Below, one piece after another: positions 21,029 through 32,335 of a stretch of DNA of 64,000 bases. Position 1 is the stretch's first letter; each line of letters starts with the position of its first letter. Position numbers and translations under genes: made by a program. The stretch comes from Amoebophrya sp. A120. Its lineage: Eukaryota > Sar > Dinophyceae > Syndiniales > Amoebophryaceae. The notes under the pieces are model-generated. The model did not search any database, had not been told where the DNA came from, and saw only the letters and a list, made by a program, of their open reading frames with translations. The stretch covers positions 42,254-106,253 of the forward strand of contig CAJINV010000005.1 of assembly GCA_905178155.1 (NCBI GenBank), read 5' to 3'.

Positions 21029-22793
21029 TTACACGATCTCCGCTCCCCTGGTCGGCAGTGCAGCGTTCTTCTTGTCACTGCTTTCCTTGGTCTCGCTCGT
21101 GTCGTCGTCATCGTCGGAAAGCCCCTCGCCGTCCATCATCTTCAGCAAAACCGAGTCGGGATTGCGCAACAGCTCGCTTTGTCGCTGCTCGGCCAGCTCC
21201 TCGTCGGAGAGTTTGTTGCTCTTCTTCTTCCAGCCGCCCGGAATAAACTTCATGACGCGGCTCTTCAGCGACGTCTCCTCATGCTCTGGCTCGGACATGG
21301 CAGAGACGCCGGAGATCTTCGGGGAAGTAGCATATGAGATTTGGCTCGCTGGCCTTTGCATCTCGTTCGGGTCCTCATCCATGAACACGGAGGCGCGCCG
21401 CGGCTTCATCGTGGTCTTGCCACCTTTCACAGCCTGAGAAGTCCGGTTCCCCTATGCATTGCAAATACCGATTTGGGTCTCAAGACAAAAGATGTGGAAC
21501 CTCTGATGCTTCTTCTCACTAATAATTCTTGCAAATAAAACCGTCTAGCTTGTTGTTGACCAGCAAAGGTGAAGAAAGTTTTGTTTGTCATGCAAGTTTG
21601 CAATGCGCATTTTTCCGAACAGATGAATAAACGGTCATGCTTGGCTCTGCACGTAGAAGTGTTTCAACAACATGCACAGTTCAGCATCACAAGTTTCTTT
21701 TTCCAGACCCAGATCGGTATTTGCAATGCATAGCCCCTTTTCGTCGACAACCTCCTCCTCTTCTTGTTCCTTTTCGCCACAGAAAAAGGCCAACGGAATC
21801 CAGGCCAGCTGTCGGGCCAGCCACCACCAGTGCGCGAAGGTGAGCATGCACATCCCCATGATGGGCACCCAGTGGCGCAGGTGCGGCAGGATGTGGAAGA
21901 ACTCGAACTGGTACCACAGCTCTAACAGCGTAATGACGAATCCGTACGCGCTCTCGCCATGATGCCCACAGTACTTCATCGGCGAAACCGCGTGCTGCAG
22001 GGACAGCGGGATGGCGGCGGTGAATAGCAGCGGTGATACCATGTGTGAGAGAATTGCGGCGTAAATAATGGAACTTGCGGTGTGGTGGACTAGGTACCCG
22101 ATACCGTCAAAGAAACGCGCATACACGTCGACCCAATGCTCCTTGCCGTGCATCAGCCACGGGGCCAGCAACAACGTGGTCACCTCGGGGAACCCGAACT
22201 TGAACAGCGCCGCGAACCAGAGAGGTAACCCCAACCAGGAGGCCGACGCCATGCAGGCCAGACAGAGCGGAACCATGGCCACTTGACCGAACCGCCAGAA
22301 AACTTCTTTATTTTTCATGCGAATAAGCATGGCTCCCAACTTCAGCTCCAGGAACAACCCGCCGAACACAGAGAGTCCCGCGGCGATCAGTCCAAACCCA
22401 AGGGCAATGTTCTTCTTCGCGTCGTACGCAAGCCCGCCCGTCAGCACCGGCGGCACGACCACAATCTTCCACGCACTCAGCAGCCACGGGTAATTCGTCA
22501 TGCGCACGCCCCAGGCGAAATCGGAAATTTCGCTTGCAACTTCTTCTGCATGCTCGTCGCTGAAGAGCAGATTCTGGCCGCTGGCGTCCGACACTGTGTG
22601 CAGCCGCATTTGTCGTGCGAGCTCGCGCGGAATCATGGTGAAAGAGCCGAGCCACTGCTCTTTGCGATACGAAAGCTCCCGCTCCGCGTTCACGAGCAAG
22701 ATGTGCGGGTGCTTGGGGTGGAGGTCGCCGAACCAATTGTTCGTCTGTGATAAAATATTGTTTTTTCCTCACAGGAAATTTTGTACTTGCCAT
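21029..22793 (-). CDS. Multi-pass membrane protein, unknown family
   Basis: The proposed product has 483 residues from exons 22793-22773, 22744-21734 and 21448-21029. The second join removes an introner (21453-21732) plus one flank copy and links EEVVDEKG to NRTSQAVKGG in frame. The first join is a candidate 28-nt GT-AG intron (22745-22772); the acceptor CACAG is convincing, but the tiny 7-codon first exon is a proposal. A cytosolic-looking N-terminus precedes 7-8 hydrophobic segments between about residues 90 and 335, with many His residues (HHTASS, CGHHGES, HILPHLRHW). The tail is hydrophilic and phospho-site-like. It could be a transporter or a lipid-modifying enzyme; no catalytic motif allows a choice. 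Confidence 0.7.
21453..21732. mobile_element. Introner element, family A variant
   Basis: This 280-bp element begins TATGCATTGCAAATACCGAT and ends with its near-perfect inverted complement. Flanks are TCCCC and GCCCC, a 5-bp duplication with one mismatch. It carries a diverged form of the family A terminal repeat (CCGATCTGGGTCTGG, where other members have ATGTCTGGGTCTGG). The interior has the shared words GTCATGC and GCATCACAAG. It encodes nothing, and its removal restores the frame of the membrane-protein gene. Confidence 0.85.
22745..22772 (-). other. Candidate 28-nt GT-AG intron
   Basis: On the minus strand the stretch runs from GTGAGG to ATCACAG. Removing it joins a seven-codon ATG exon (MASTKFP) to TNNWFGDL in the membrane-protein frame. 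Without it, a TGA lies just upstream of the main exon. It would be extremely short, so an upstream first exon elsewhere is an alternative. Confidence 0.35.
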
Positions 22794-22951
22794 GATCGAA
22801 CGCGATAGACTTCTCAAAGATCGATCGACGTCGTAAGGGTTTCCATATGCTCAACAGTGACATGTAATATGATGTGTAGATGATGATGATGTCTGCAGTG
22901 TGCCCTTTAGCGGACTGTAGAGTAAAAGTAACTAAAATAAAATGCTAAAAA

Positions 22952-25900
22952 TTATACCGCGTGCATCCGGTCGTCTTTCACTTCGAAGTTGTCACGGAAG
23001 TAGCACGTAAGTGATCGCACACCCGTGTTTTTCCAGAACTTGAGATACTCGGCCATCATCGCGGTTTCGTCGTTGAAGGTGCCGTCGGTAAAGTCATCTT
23101 GAATCTGCTTCTGCAAGGGGGCAAAGTCTTTCATGCCGAGTGCGCTTTCGCCGAGAACAGGCGATAAAAGAGAGTAGAAAGGAAATTGACGCGGGTCAGC
23201 CGCCCCAAACGCGGGCTTGAGCATCAGCTCCGGGTGTGGGGTGAAGGAAACCAGACCAACGATGCTGTCCTCCTGCTCATACGCGTTCAGCTTGTGCGCA
23301 GTCGCCCACGCAAGACCGGAACCCAGGGGCGTCGAGTCACCAACTAAGAAGACGCGCGCCCACGTCTCTTCCCCGCCCGACCGCTTCTTGATGTCGAGAA
23401 TCAAGTCCCGCAAAATGTCGCTGGAGGCCCCGAGGAAAGCGCAATCCGCTCCGGGCGTATCGACTAGCCTCGTTGCGTCCTTTCCCCAACCGGGCAGGTT
23501 GACTAACGCGGACGTGGAGCCAGGGCGCTTCTCGTGCAGGTGCTTGAGCACTCTTGTCCAGGACTGCGGCGCGTGCGGAAACCCGTTCAGAAAAATGAAC
23601 AGGGTTGAATCCGTGTCCTCGCCGTCGGTGTTGAATTTGGTCCACGACTGTCCCACGGGAAGGTTGTTCTGCACCGCCTTGCCGTGCACGAATGTCTCAA
23701 TGTTCCAGATTTTGTCGTCCCGGGACCGCACTGAAACCAGTTGGCGAAGCAGATCAACGCCGTGGTGCACGAAGTTCGGGTTTCCGGCCTTGCACTGGTA
23801 TGGCCCCGGGCCAACCGGCGCCGTCGGCAGGTACTTGTCGACGTTTTTCAGAAACCACCGCCACGCGACGTTACGGCCGGGGCACTTTCGCTGAGCGCGC
23901 ATGAAGCGCTCCGATTCCGTTTGCACGCGCGGCTCCACCAATAACAAATCTTCTTGCGCAACTTCGGCTGTGGCAGTGCCCGTTGTAACCTGCTTTAGCA
24001 CCGGCGCGGCCCCCGTGTGTTCTTCGAACATGCCAAAGTTGTACACTTTACCCAGGTTCTCGCGCTCAAAGTCAAACTCGTCTGCGTTCGCGAATAGGTC
24101 TTCCCGCAGGTGGTGTGCAGGAACGTCGTACCGCACCACCCGCGTCTGGCCCGGGTTACGCGGATCCGCTTCGATGTTAGCAACTGGCTGCAACGTGCTG
24201 TAGAGGCGGATAAACTCCAGAAGAATCTTTGCTTTCTTGCTCCCCTTAAAATGCGCCGCGCCGAAGCCGTAGGACTTTTCCAACCAGGGCGCACCCAGCT
24301 CGCACCAGTTTTCTCGCAGGAACTGAATGAGCGGCTTGGCCTGCGCCGGCACGCCGACACCGGTGAGCATTCCGCCGAGCATCATGGCCTTGCTGGCCTG
24401 TTGCTTGACTAGAGGCATATCCGTATTTGTCGGGGCTGCGAAGTGCGAAGTCGGTAGTGCGTACGGCAAGTCCGCTTTCAGCTGTTCGATGATTGCTGCT
24501 TGCGAATCGTACGAGATCGACGCGCGGGTGCGCTTCAATAGCTGCTGGACTGGCGGCGTCGCGGCAGCGAACGCGGCTCCAAATGAATACCCCTGCGAAC
24601 GATGCCAGTGCTCCGGCAACGTCACGGCAGGCGCCACTTTCGCTAACCCGAGAATGTTGTCCTCGTCACTGGCGCTGAAGGGAACGCTGGTCGGAACACT
24701 CAGCATGTGCATGGACATATACTGAATCAGATCTTCCCACAAGTCGTCGCCGTACAAGTCCGACCGGGGCGAAAGTGCAGGCGGGTCTTGCGACACGATC
24801 GGCGCCCCGGAGCGGAGAGTGAGTTCCCGCGTTGCGTTGTACTCTTTGCTGAAGGTCGTGTAGGAGCCCGAAAAGAATTGGGTTAAATGCGGAATTCGAT
24901 CCCACCAAGCGAACTGAAACAGATTCGCGACTGCAATCTTATCTCCCGACACCTGCCGTCCGATCGGCGTCTCGTAACTTTGCTCGAAGCCCTCGTACCT
25001 GTGCGGACCCAGGTTGATATCCCCCAAATCAAACAGCTCCGCGGAGCTCGGGCTGCTTAGAGTCGGATGAACACGCTCGCTCTTCTTCAGCAGTTGCGCC
25101 TTTGTTTGCGCTGTGGTGCGAAAGTTGAAGTAGGGTTGCAGAAACAGGTCGAACAGCCTGCTTTCGCGCCACCCGATGGCATCCTTCGTCGTGCGTCGAT
25201 CGCCCCGGTGGTCGATGTTGACGCCGCTCCACTCCCGCATCATGCGCTGGGCGATCTCGGGCCAGCGCAGCGATCGGCAACCGACCTCCGAGAGGTATAA
25301 CCGCGGGTCCATGCAACCCAGACTGGCATCGGGTCGATCCAACGCACCATCGGCAATGATGCCGTTTGCAGGCGCAGCCGCCTCTGCAGCGAACAGTAGG
25401 TGCGCATCGCCCTCCGCGGCATTGTCCTCGCTGCTGCCCTGGGCGCGACCCTCGTTGCGCACGCAGCGCCGGATCAGCGTCCGCGCGTTCACCTGCAGCA
25501 GATGCAGCAAAAGAGATCCGCTCCCGTCGGTTTCCGAGATCCCCAGAGGATCCGATTTGCACTTCTGCATTGCACCGCTCTGCACGTGAATTCCGAGGAA
25601 CGTGTTCAGTGCCTGCGTGCAATTCTGCGAGCACTGCGTGCTTCCCACCAGAGAAGGCAGGCAGAGTGGCAGAGCATCGAGAGTGGAAGCAATGATCTCT
25701 GTTTTCGTATTTGCGTCGCAGGTAGCGGTGGCGGCAGCAATCTGCTGCTGCTGCTGCTGTTGGCTCACTGCGCCGCACGAGGTCGCGCAGCGGTCGCTTG
25801 CCGGCGGCGAGGACCCCAGACTGGGGCAGTAGTCGGTGGGCGAGAACGAAACGAAAATGCTTTGCACCCACTTGCACGCCAACGAATTTCCCTTCACGGT

Positions 25901-27877
25901 GTTGTTGTTTCCGCTCAGGTGCGCTTCCTGCGGCCGACAACTGGTATCCTCGAGTGGCAGCGCAGCCAAGGCGGCCCGGCACGCCGCATCTGACGCGTAT
26001 TGCTGGTGAGAGGTGGCGACGCCGCACTGTGTTTGCACCGTGGAGCAAATGGACGCCTCCAGTTGCGCTCTCGCCGTCGGCGCCGCGGCAATTTTGTGCG
26101 CCAGATGTCCCACCACGCCGGTCTCCAGGCTAATCGAGTTCTGCACCCAGGTGTTGGGCACAGTTTCCAGGTGGTTTTTCCGTACGACGGAGCAAGGATA
26201 GTACGCGTCCTCGACTTCCTTTTCGTACATGAGCACTCGGGGGCGCTGGTCCGTCGCGGTGCGGCGGTACTTCCAGTCCTCGTAGATGACCGTTTCGCGC
26301 CACACACGCCCGTCCTGCGAGTGCGCCTGCAGCTTGTTCACGTCCGATGTGCCCTCGCGCAGCATGTCGTCCGCGACGCGCAACGCAGCCTCTTCCGCAG
26401 GCGAAAAGGTCGCCCCGGTCCACCTCGCGGTCAGCGAGGCCGCCGAGGTCGCGGGCGGCTGATTCAGTTTCGCCGCATTGTTCCGCAGCTGCAGGGGGGA
26501 GCGGAGAAGCTCGTCGATTTCTCGGTCCGCGTAGACGCTTCGTGTCGACGGAAAAAGCTTCCCTTCCGCGGCCAATCGCAAGTTGGCCAGCTGCTCATCA
26601 GAGAAAATGATGCAGTTCCGGGTGTCCTTGCTGGTGTCTCCGATCTGCAGCGGCGCCGGCTCCAGCGGTTTGAATTCCAGGGGAGCCAGCTGCGGCAGCA
26701 TGTTCGGTTCGTGGTCGTGCTCCATGTGTCCGTAGCTGAGGTGCGGCTCCTTTTGCTTCAACGCTTTCGCTGCAGCTTCAATGCCCGCAAGCTCGGGAAT
26801 CTTGTTGGGTTCGAACGGTTTTGTCGCGAAGTTTTGCTGCCACTTCACGCGCTGAAGAAACATCGGGGAGTGCACGACACGGCGCGATTTGTAGGTGCTG
26901 GCCAGTTCGTCCATGATGTGGAAAAGCGCGATGCCGCTGGCAATGGAGAACCCGATCGCGTGCTTGACCTCCGGCCCGGCACTGGTCAGGAAGCAGTTCG
27001 AGGCTTTGCGCGCAAGCCGCACCACGGTCTGCCGATCCTGCGAAACGGACGTCGGGATTTCCGAAGTGATCACGTTCACGTCCGGGGCGCGCACGCGCTT
27101 CGACAGGCTCGGCCAGTTCCAGTCCTCCATTTCTTCCAAAACCTCCTCTTGCAGGTACTCTTCGGAGCACCGGCGCGCGCTCAGGTCTTCCGCGTTAGCA
27201 TTCTCGGGCCAGAAGTAGGTGAAGTCCTGCGGGTACGTCCACATCTTCTGGTACCAGTACTTGGCGACCTCCGACTGCCACATGTTGTTGTTAGTCACAC
27301 GGGTGTCGGGCGCGTGGTCAGCGTACCCATTAATGGGGAACTCCCGGTAGTGTGCGTAGGGCGCAACCTCCACGCGTTGGCCCAGGGGCAGCGCGGGCGA
27401 GTCCGTGTAGGCTGGCGGCGTGAACTGCGTCCACAATATGCCGTGGAAGACGTTCAGCAGCATCAACGTGTCGTGCGTTTCGTCATATTTGAACAGGTTG
27501 GTACCCACGCGGTACTCCACCCCCGCCAGCGGTGCGGCCATGGCGTCAGCGCGGCGAGCGACGAACAAGTGGTCCAGTTTGATCCAGGATCCCTTGCGCG
27601 TCGTCGAGCCTCCCGGAAGCTTGGTAGCTTCCACGTCGTCCGAGAGAAAGTCAATGTGGCGAGAAAAGTGGTGACACACTCCGCTGGACTTCAGAAGTTT
27701 GGAGGGCGTTTGGGACAGGTCGATCCTGTCCAGTTCGTCTCCCATCGTGGTAAAAAGCGGAGCCTGGTACGCCACCTTTTGCTCCATCTGAGCCGCCGGA
27801 GCAGCCTGGTCGCTACCGGCATGCGCACGCAGTCGGTCCACCAAACCCGGGTTGTTCATGGCGTGGTAGCGGTTCAT
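22952..27877 (-). CDS. Giant P450-like / alpha-beta-hydrolase protein
   Basis: This protein has 1,641 residues from the ATG at 27877 (MNRYHAMNNPG); the frame is open to 28024, so an upstream exon is possible. The first ~600 residues are globular and unrecognised. A Cys-rich stretch with a Gln run follows at about 690-850. Near residues 1200-1340 there is a P450-like order of motifs: EFIRL (K-helix ExxR), then FANADEFDFE, then RKCPGRNVAW (heme-thiolate-type loop), with about 45 extra residues before the Cys. From about 1410 a C-terminal alpha/beta-hydrolase fold is suggested by LFIFLNGFPHAPQSW and FLVGDSTPLGSGLAW, although the nucleophile elbow is atypical. An oxygenase plus hydrolase acting on lipid or epoxide substrates is plausible. 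This is inferred from motifs, not established. Confidence 0.65.
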   Translation of the reverse strand: MNRYHAMNNPGLVDRLRAHAGSDQAAPAAQMEQKVAYQAPLFTTMGDELDRIDLSQTPSKLLKSSGVCHHFSRHIDFLSDDVEATKLPGGSTTRKGSWIKLDHLFVARRADAMAAPLAGVEYRVGTNLFKYDETHDTLMLLNVFHGILWTQFTPPAYTDSPALPLGQRVEVAPYAHYREFPINGYADHAPDTRVTNNNMWQSEVAKYWYQKMWTYPQDFTYFWPENANAEDLSARRCSEEYLQEEVLEEMEDWNWPSLSKRVRAPDVNVITSEIPTSVSQDRQTVVRLARKASNCFLTSAGPEVKHAIGFSIASGIALFHIMDELASTYKSRRVVHSPMFLQRVKWQQNFATKPFEPNKIPELAGIEAAAKALKQKEPHLSYGHMEHDHEPNMLPQLAPLEFKPLEPAPLQIGDTSKDTRNCIIFSDEQLANLRLAAEGKLFPSTRSVYADREIDELLRSPLQLRNNAAKLNQPPATSAASLTARWTGATFSPAEEAALRVADDMLREGTSDVNKLQAHSQDGRVWRETVIYEDWKYRRTATDQRPRVLMYEKEVEDAYYPCSVVRKNHLETVPNTWVQNSISLETGVVGHLAHKIAAAPTARAQLEASICSTVQTQCGVATSHQQYASDAACRAALAALPLEDTSCRPQEAHLSGNNNTVKGNSLACKWVQSIFVSFSPTDYCPSLGSSPPASDRCATSCGAVSQQQQQQQIAAATATCDANTKTEIIASTLDALPLCLPSLVGSTQCSQNCTQALNTFLGIHVQSGAMQKCKSDPLGISETDGSGSLLLHLLQVNARTLIRRCVRNEGRAQGSSEDNAAEGDAHLLFAAEAAAPANGIIADGALDRPDASLGCMDPRLYLSEVGCRSLRWPEIAQRMMREWSGVNIDHRGDRRTTKDAIGWRESRLFDLFLQPYFNFRTTAQTKAQLLKKSERVHPTLSSPSSAELFDLGDINLGPHRYEGFEQSYETPIGRQVSGDKIAVANLFQFAWWDRIPHLTQFFSGSYTTFSKEYNATRELTLRSGAPIVSQDPPALSPRSDLYGDDLWEDLIQYMSMHMLSVPTSVPFSASDEDNILGLAKVAPAVTLPEHWHRSQGYSFGAAFAAATPPVQQLLKRTRASISYDSQAAIIEQLKADLPYALPTSHFAAPTNTDMPLVKQQASKAMMLGGMLTGVGVPAQAKPLIQFLRENWCELGAPWLEKSYGFGAAHFKGSKKAKILLEFIRLYSTLQPVANIEADPRNPGQTRVVRYDVPAHHLREDLFANADEFDFERENLGKVYNFGMFEEHTGAAPVLKQVTTGTATAEVAQEDLLLVEPRVQTESERFMRAQRKCPGRNVAWRWFLKNVDKYLPTAPVGPGPYQCKAGNPNFVHHGVDLLRQLVSVRSRDDKIWNIETFVHGKAVQNNLPVGQSWTKFNTDGEDTDSTLFIFLNGFPHAPQSWTRVLKHLHEKRPGSTSALVNLPGWGKDATRLVDTPGADCAFLGASSDILRDLILDIKKRSGGEETWARVFLVGDSTPLGSGLAWATAHKLNAYEQEDSIVGLVSFTPHPELMLKPAFGAADPRQFPFYSLLSPVLGESALGMKDFAPLQKQIQDDFTDGTFNDETAMMAEYLKFWKNTGVRSLTCYFRDNFEVKDDRMHAV

Positions 27878-28035
27878 GGTACTCGCGCTTGCAAAAGTAA
27901 AACGCCACGTGGCGAAGATTTCTGTTGTATACATGTATCGAAATTGATACGGGTTTGCGTCCTTTTCAAAATTTTTCTCGACGCATACTTTTACGAAAAT
28001 CTCCTCCCATTCGAAAAAGCGCACAACTTACTTAT

Positions 28036-28779
28036 TCAAAAAACAAAACTGTTCGAACAGATCAGGGCAAGAAGTCTGAAAAATGCTATACGGTCATCCC
28101 GCACGCTTGGATCGATGGACTGGCGACGCAGAGTTGGTTCACTCCAAGTCTGGTTCGCAATGAGCACGGGATTGAATTCGGGCTTCAATGGCGGCGCATT
28201 ATCTTCATAGACAACCCGCTCCTGAAAACTAAACTGCGCGACATTGGTATCCAGCAAGAGGCTCGAGTTACCTGCGTTGTGCGCGCGTTGTAGTTTCTGT
28301 AGTTCGAGTTCGACCACGTCAGCAAAACAAAAGCATATGCGATCATGTCATGCCGAAAAAAAACTCATCGTTCTTATTCATCACCCCTCTCTTGTACCGG
28401 GAGTGAGAGCGCCGTATGCATAACCGGCCTGCGTGCCTTTCTTCGTCCCTTCTCCCCAGAGCTGCCCGGTGGAAAGAAAGTGAAAGTGCAGAATCTCGTC
28501 CGGGTTATCGACGTGCGGAATGAAAATCCACTGTTTATCCGGCGACAAGCGCATACCCTGCTGTTCGACTGCTTTGGGAAAGCGGTATAGCACCCTGGGC
28601 GCCTCGCTGTCGTCGTTCCACTTCTGCCGCGGGACGCGCGTCCGCGTGTACCCATCGTGCTGGAACTCCACGCCGCCCGGGTCCGTGGTGTATTTGGGGG
28701 TGGTGGCGGTTGCGGTTACTGGAACTCCGAGTCGAGACACCAGCGCGCAGGACGCGGTCGCAACAAGCACCGCTTTCAT
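28036..28779 (-). CDS. Small secreted-type protein, two exons
   Basis: The proposed product has 205 residues from exons 28779-28398 and 28271-28036, joined by a 126-nt GT-AG intron (GTACAAG to AACGCAG). The join keeps frame as GALTPG-GNSSLLLD. The start at 28779 gives MKAVLVATASCALVSRLG, a typical signal peptide; an in-frame ATG also exists at 28860. The mature part is hydrophilic (SPDKQWIFIPHVDNPDEILH). The C-terminal end is uncertain, because the last residues look like intron read-through and a strong GTAAGT donor-like site lies just after the stop. No family was recognised. It lies just upstream of the giant gene on the same strand, so fusion with it by splicing cannot be excluded. Confidence 0.5.
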
Positions 28780-28860
28780 GATCGACGATTCTTTGCTTGA
28801 AGCCTTATTATTTTTTCCGCCTGTCGTTCTTACAGAACCAGCGAGTTGTGTCTTACTCAT

Positions 28861-29874
28861 TCCTTGTCAAGGGCGAATAAGTACAACTTCGTTCGTCGGT
28901 TCTCGATGCTATTGTTTTTGGTTCAAGAAGATTTTTTTCGGTGTTTTCTCTTTGCAACTCAAGTACTAACAAATGACGGCGTATAGTGCAGGTGGATCTT
29001 GATCGTTGCCATTTTGGAGGTATCACGAAGTTGAATTCTTTGATGCGTTTTGTAAGAAGTACTCTTCGAAATGTGGAAACCGTGTGATGTGTGTCAGGCT
29101 TTTGTTTCGGTAGTTCCCCTGCTCATACAAGAGTACAACAGTGTCTGACATTGTGACTTCAGCGCATAATTGAGTTTTTGAACAGCAGTTCCCCAGGTGG
29201 GAGCATAGACTCCTCCTCACTGATAGACAATACGCTATTAAGGAGGACTATGGCTAGGCTCGCGGTTTGCTGTTGTTCTTGTTGAAGGTGCTCCAATTAT
29301 GCCGCCTTCGCACGAGCTAGCTGCTACTCTTTTTTCTGCTGTGTGCTTGTGCGTCGCAGCAGCAGAGCATGCGACTTTACGCAACAGCTGAGAGACCCCG
29401 AAAGTAGAAACCACTTCTTTCTAGACAGTGCGCCAGTGCGCTTTCTCTGTACTATACCAAGAAATGTCTGTCTCTCTATGAAACGTTGCTGTGTACCTCG
29501 CTGCTGGAACTCTAGAGACCCTGGCAGACCTTGCTACACTTGGCTCCGCTACGCCAAAGTCGCAGCAGCAACATATGGTTACACTTACACAACTCGAGGC
29601 CGAGCCTAAGCGAAACTGCATACAAGATCCAAATTGCAGAAGAAACGACATGAACTGACGATGGACGAGTAGTTATTGATTTATTTGAAACGATTTTATT
29701 CCATCTATCACATTGAGAATTTTTTCGTTATAGTCGTGAAATATCAAGTGAAACCCAAAACTCCGGAGCTGTGCGGGGGCGGGGGCGCAGTCGGTCATTG
29801 TTCTCCTACGCACCAAACGCAAGGCCGTAGTTATGTTCACCCTGCGATATTTATGAGAGGACATGACTACTTTT
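28861..29874. other. Intergenic, nothing recognised
   Basis: About 1 kb without a supportable gene. A GCCATTTTGG string at about 29008 recalls the dinoflagellate spliced-leader core but matches over only about ten bases. Small plus-strand frames lack motifs. Confidence 0.4.
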
Positions 29875-32335
29875 TTAAAAACTCACATTTTCCGTGGAGG
29901 AATCCAAGTCAGCCCCCGCACCAGCCGTCGGCAACCTTTCCGCCGAGTACTCTGCCAGGTAATCCCCTTCCGAGTGGTCGTCCACCCACGTTTTCGCGGG
30001 CTTCGGCGCCAAGTCCCCACTGAAAAACGACACGTGGGCCTTGTCCCGATACGTCAACACATTAGCATGCTTGTGCCTCGTCCATCGCATGAACAGCCCG
30101 TGACAGTGCTTCATCCACGTGGAGTAGTTCAACTTGCCGTTTATTCTCTCGCTCGAGGCAAGATCGTCGTTGTCGTCGTCGTGTGGTTGGTGTTTATTGT
30201 CTTCTTGCCTTTCACATTTATTTTCCGATCGCATTCTTTCCGCATTTTTGTACAAGTACTCGATGTAATCCGCTTGGAACCCGCACTCCGCTGAATCACT
30301 CCCGTCCATCCTGTCGAATTCTGCAGTGTCTTCGGCCAGCGCGGCCGTGACTTGCTCGGGTGTCGGCTTCATATTTCCGGCTGGAAAGGAAGTCCAGAGC
30401 GCAGTGAACCAGGCTGCTTGGGCGTCAAACATGGTGAAAGTAAACCTTTTGTTTTATTTTTCAGGGATCATCAATCTTGCAGCGGGATGGGATAGAATAC
30501 GAAGTCATTTCTCCGTAGGCGGGATAGGACAACACAGAGGAAGATTTTTGCATAGGAAAAATGGCATGATAGATCGGGCATTCGCAACACAGCATTAAAG
30601 ATCTAGTATACTTTGGATACCATTGATCCTGCATGCCCAAGTAGGCGATGTTGAGGTCCTGGGGTAGCAAAACTCCCTTGTACAGGTTCGGAATGTAGAC
30701 GTCATTGCTTTCGACCTGTAGTCGCAGGCTTTTCTCCATGAAGGGAAAGTAGTGCTTGTACCTGAGATTTGATGATTTCATACGGTTTCTGGTGTCTCGT
30801 TCGATTTTAATCGCTTCGAAACTTTCACAAATCGACACCAAGTAGATCAGCTGACTTTTTTAGTGGCAAATTGTAAATGTAAATTGCTTTTACCACAGTG
30901 AGTGTGAATCCATTCAACATAAGAACCAGCTGTACTTCTACCCTGTGCAGAGAATAATCGCATCCACAGTGCTCTCGTCTATTCCTTCTTCTTCCTTAGA
31001 TTCCGCTTTGTTGAACCAGATCTTCCCGTCCGTCCTCGCACACAGGTTCCCCCGCACCGTCACCTTATTCTTCGGCCACGGAGTCGTCAAAAATTGCTTG
31101 CACTTCCGCATGGCCAGCGTGATATGTTTTGCGTCGTACTTCAGCAACTGGGAGACCACGTCCTGCGCAGAGCAGCTGCTGCCAACGACTACCACGTGCT
31201 TGCCTGCGTACTGCCTCGCATTCCGGAAGTCGTGGCTGTGCGAGACTTCGATCAGGTGTCCTCGTGGGGCCGGCGGTGAATCTGAAACTGAATTAGCATT
31301 AAGTCCTCTGGCTGTGGTCCCGATTGTCAGTGCCAGTCCGGGAAGTTGTGGGACTGCGGGTGTGGAAAAGTGCCCCGTAGCAACGACGATGAAATCGTAC
31401 TCATCGGTGTGCCACAGTTTGCTACTAGTACAACTCGAAGATTTGTTTTCCAGACCAACGTCCTCGTGGTTCGCGTTTATTCCGGGTGGCGGTCCGTTTG
31501 CGGAGTCTTGGTGGTCAAAATCAGAGGCCGAGGTCGAAGGCGTCAAAGTTGAAGACGGTGAGGCCTTCATGACGTCCGCACTGCTTTCCGCTACGGTAGA
31601 GGAGGTTGTACAGCCGCGTGGGTCGGACGCGGACGAGGAGGAGGAGGTCATCGTCATCTCGACGCTGCTTGAAGAACAAACCGCTGCTGCTTCTGGTTCT
31701 ACAGAAGCTGTAGTTGTTCCTGTAGCTGATGACGCAGCAACGGCTTCTACACTGCTCAACACTCGATGAAGATCCTTTTCGCAATACGTGACTCGGTACT
31801 TCTTGCTACTCGTCGAGGAACGTGAAGCAGTACGACCGGATAAAGATGACGCTGATGCAGGAGCTATTGGCACAGCACTCTCTACAGAATAGACCTCGCA
31901 GTTGCAGGACACATATTTTTCCAAATATTTCTCGTGCCGCCCGCGGATGTAATCCAGCACGGGCTTCCGCGGGGGAAAAGAGGAGCAGTTGGATATGTTT
32001 GCTATTTTTTTCCCAGTTACTCTTACTGTGGTCTCAAAATGCTGTTTCCACGTATAGTCCGCGTACTCAATGCACTCCTTCGGCCCGTTGCTGTACAGGT
32101 TCTGGTACATGGACCCGTGGATCCCGACGTTTTTGTCTTTCTCGAAACAACTGCTCTCGTCCCTCCCGGTTCGGTCGTCGTACACCCACAGGCCGCCAAC
32201 TTCGGGCTGCTTTTCCAGACACTTGATTTTCCCGAAGTTTTTGGAGTCTGCGAGGTTCTTGACCGCGGCGAGCCCCGATGGTCCGGCGCCGATCACGCAG
32301 ACGGAGGGGAGCGGGGGAGGAGAGGAGTTTTCCAT
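29875..32335 (-). CDS. Flavin-containing monooxygenase (FMO)
   Basis: This 701-residue FMO is built from exons 32335-30942, 30761-30621 and 30445-29875. Both introns are canonical: 180 nt (GTAGAAG to TCTCAG) and 175 nt (GTATCC to AAAAG). Motifs in order: FAD-binding VIGAGPSGLAAVKNL near residue 15; EKQPEVGGLWVY; the family segment NLYSNGPKECIEY; IVVATGHFSTPAVPQLPG; the FMO signature region HSHDFRNARQYAGKHVVVVG that leads into the NADPH-binding Rossmann fold; and ILCTGYKHYFPF across the first splice joint. FMOs oxygenate soft nucleophiles (N or S) with NADPH and O2. A Ser/Thr-rich insertion of ~140 residues interrupts the fold before the ATGHF motif, and a charged loop interrupts the C-terminus. 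I placed the start at MENSSPPPLPSV, just before the FAD fingerprint. Confidence 0.9.
30446..30620 (-). other. Canonical GT-AG intron in FMO gene
   Basis: This 175-nt intron splits a Trp codon (GMQDQW / FTFTMFDAQ). It starts GTATCC and ends AAAAG on the minus strand. It has no terminal inverted repeat or target duplication, so it serves as a contrast to the introners. Confidence 0.75.
30762..30941 (-). other. Canonical GT-AG intron in FMO gene
   Basis: This 180-nt intron splits the Gly codon of the conserved ILCTGY motif. It begins GTAGAAG and ends ATCTCAG on the minus strand and lacks introner features. Confidence 0.8.

Noticed and set aside
26000-28210. 736-codon plus-strand open frame
   Set aside because: It is antisense to the P450-like giant gene, very Arg/Val/Gln-rich with no domain, and is explained by the complementary coding strand.
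28995-29016. GCCATTTTGG resembling the dinoflagellate spliced-leader core
   Set aside because: Only about ten bases match and the following bases diverge. No minus-strand gene begins there and no copy occurs before other genes.
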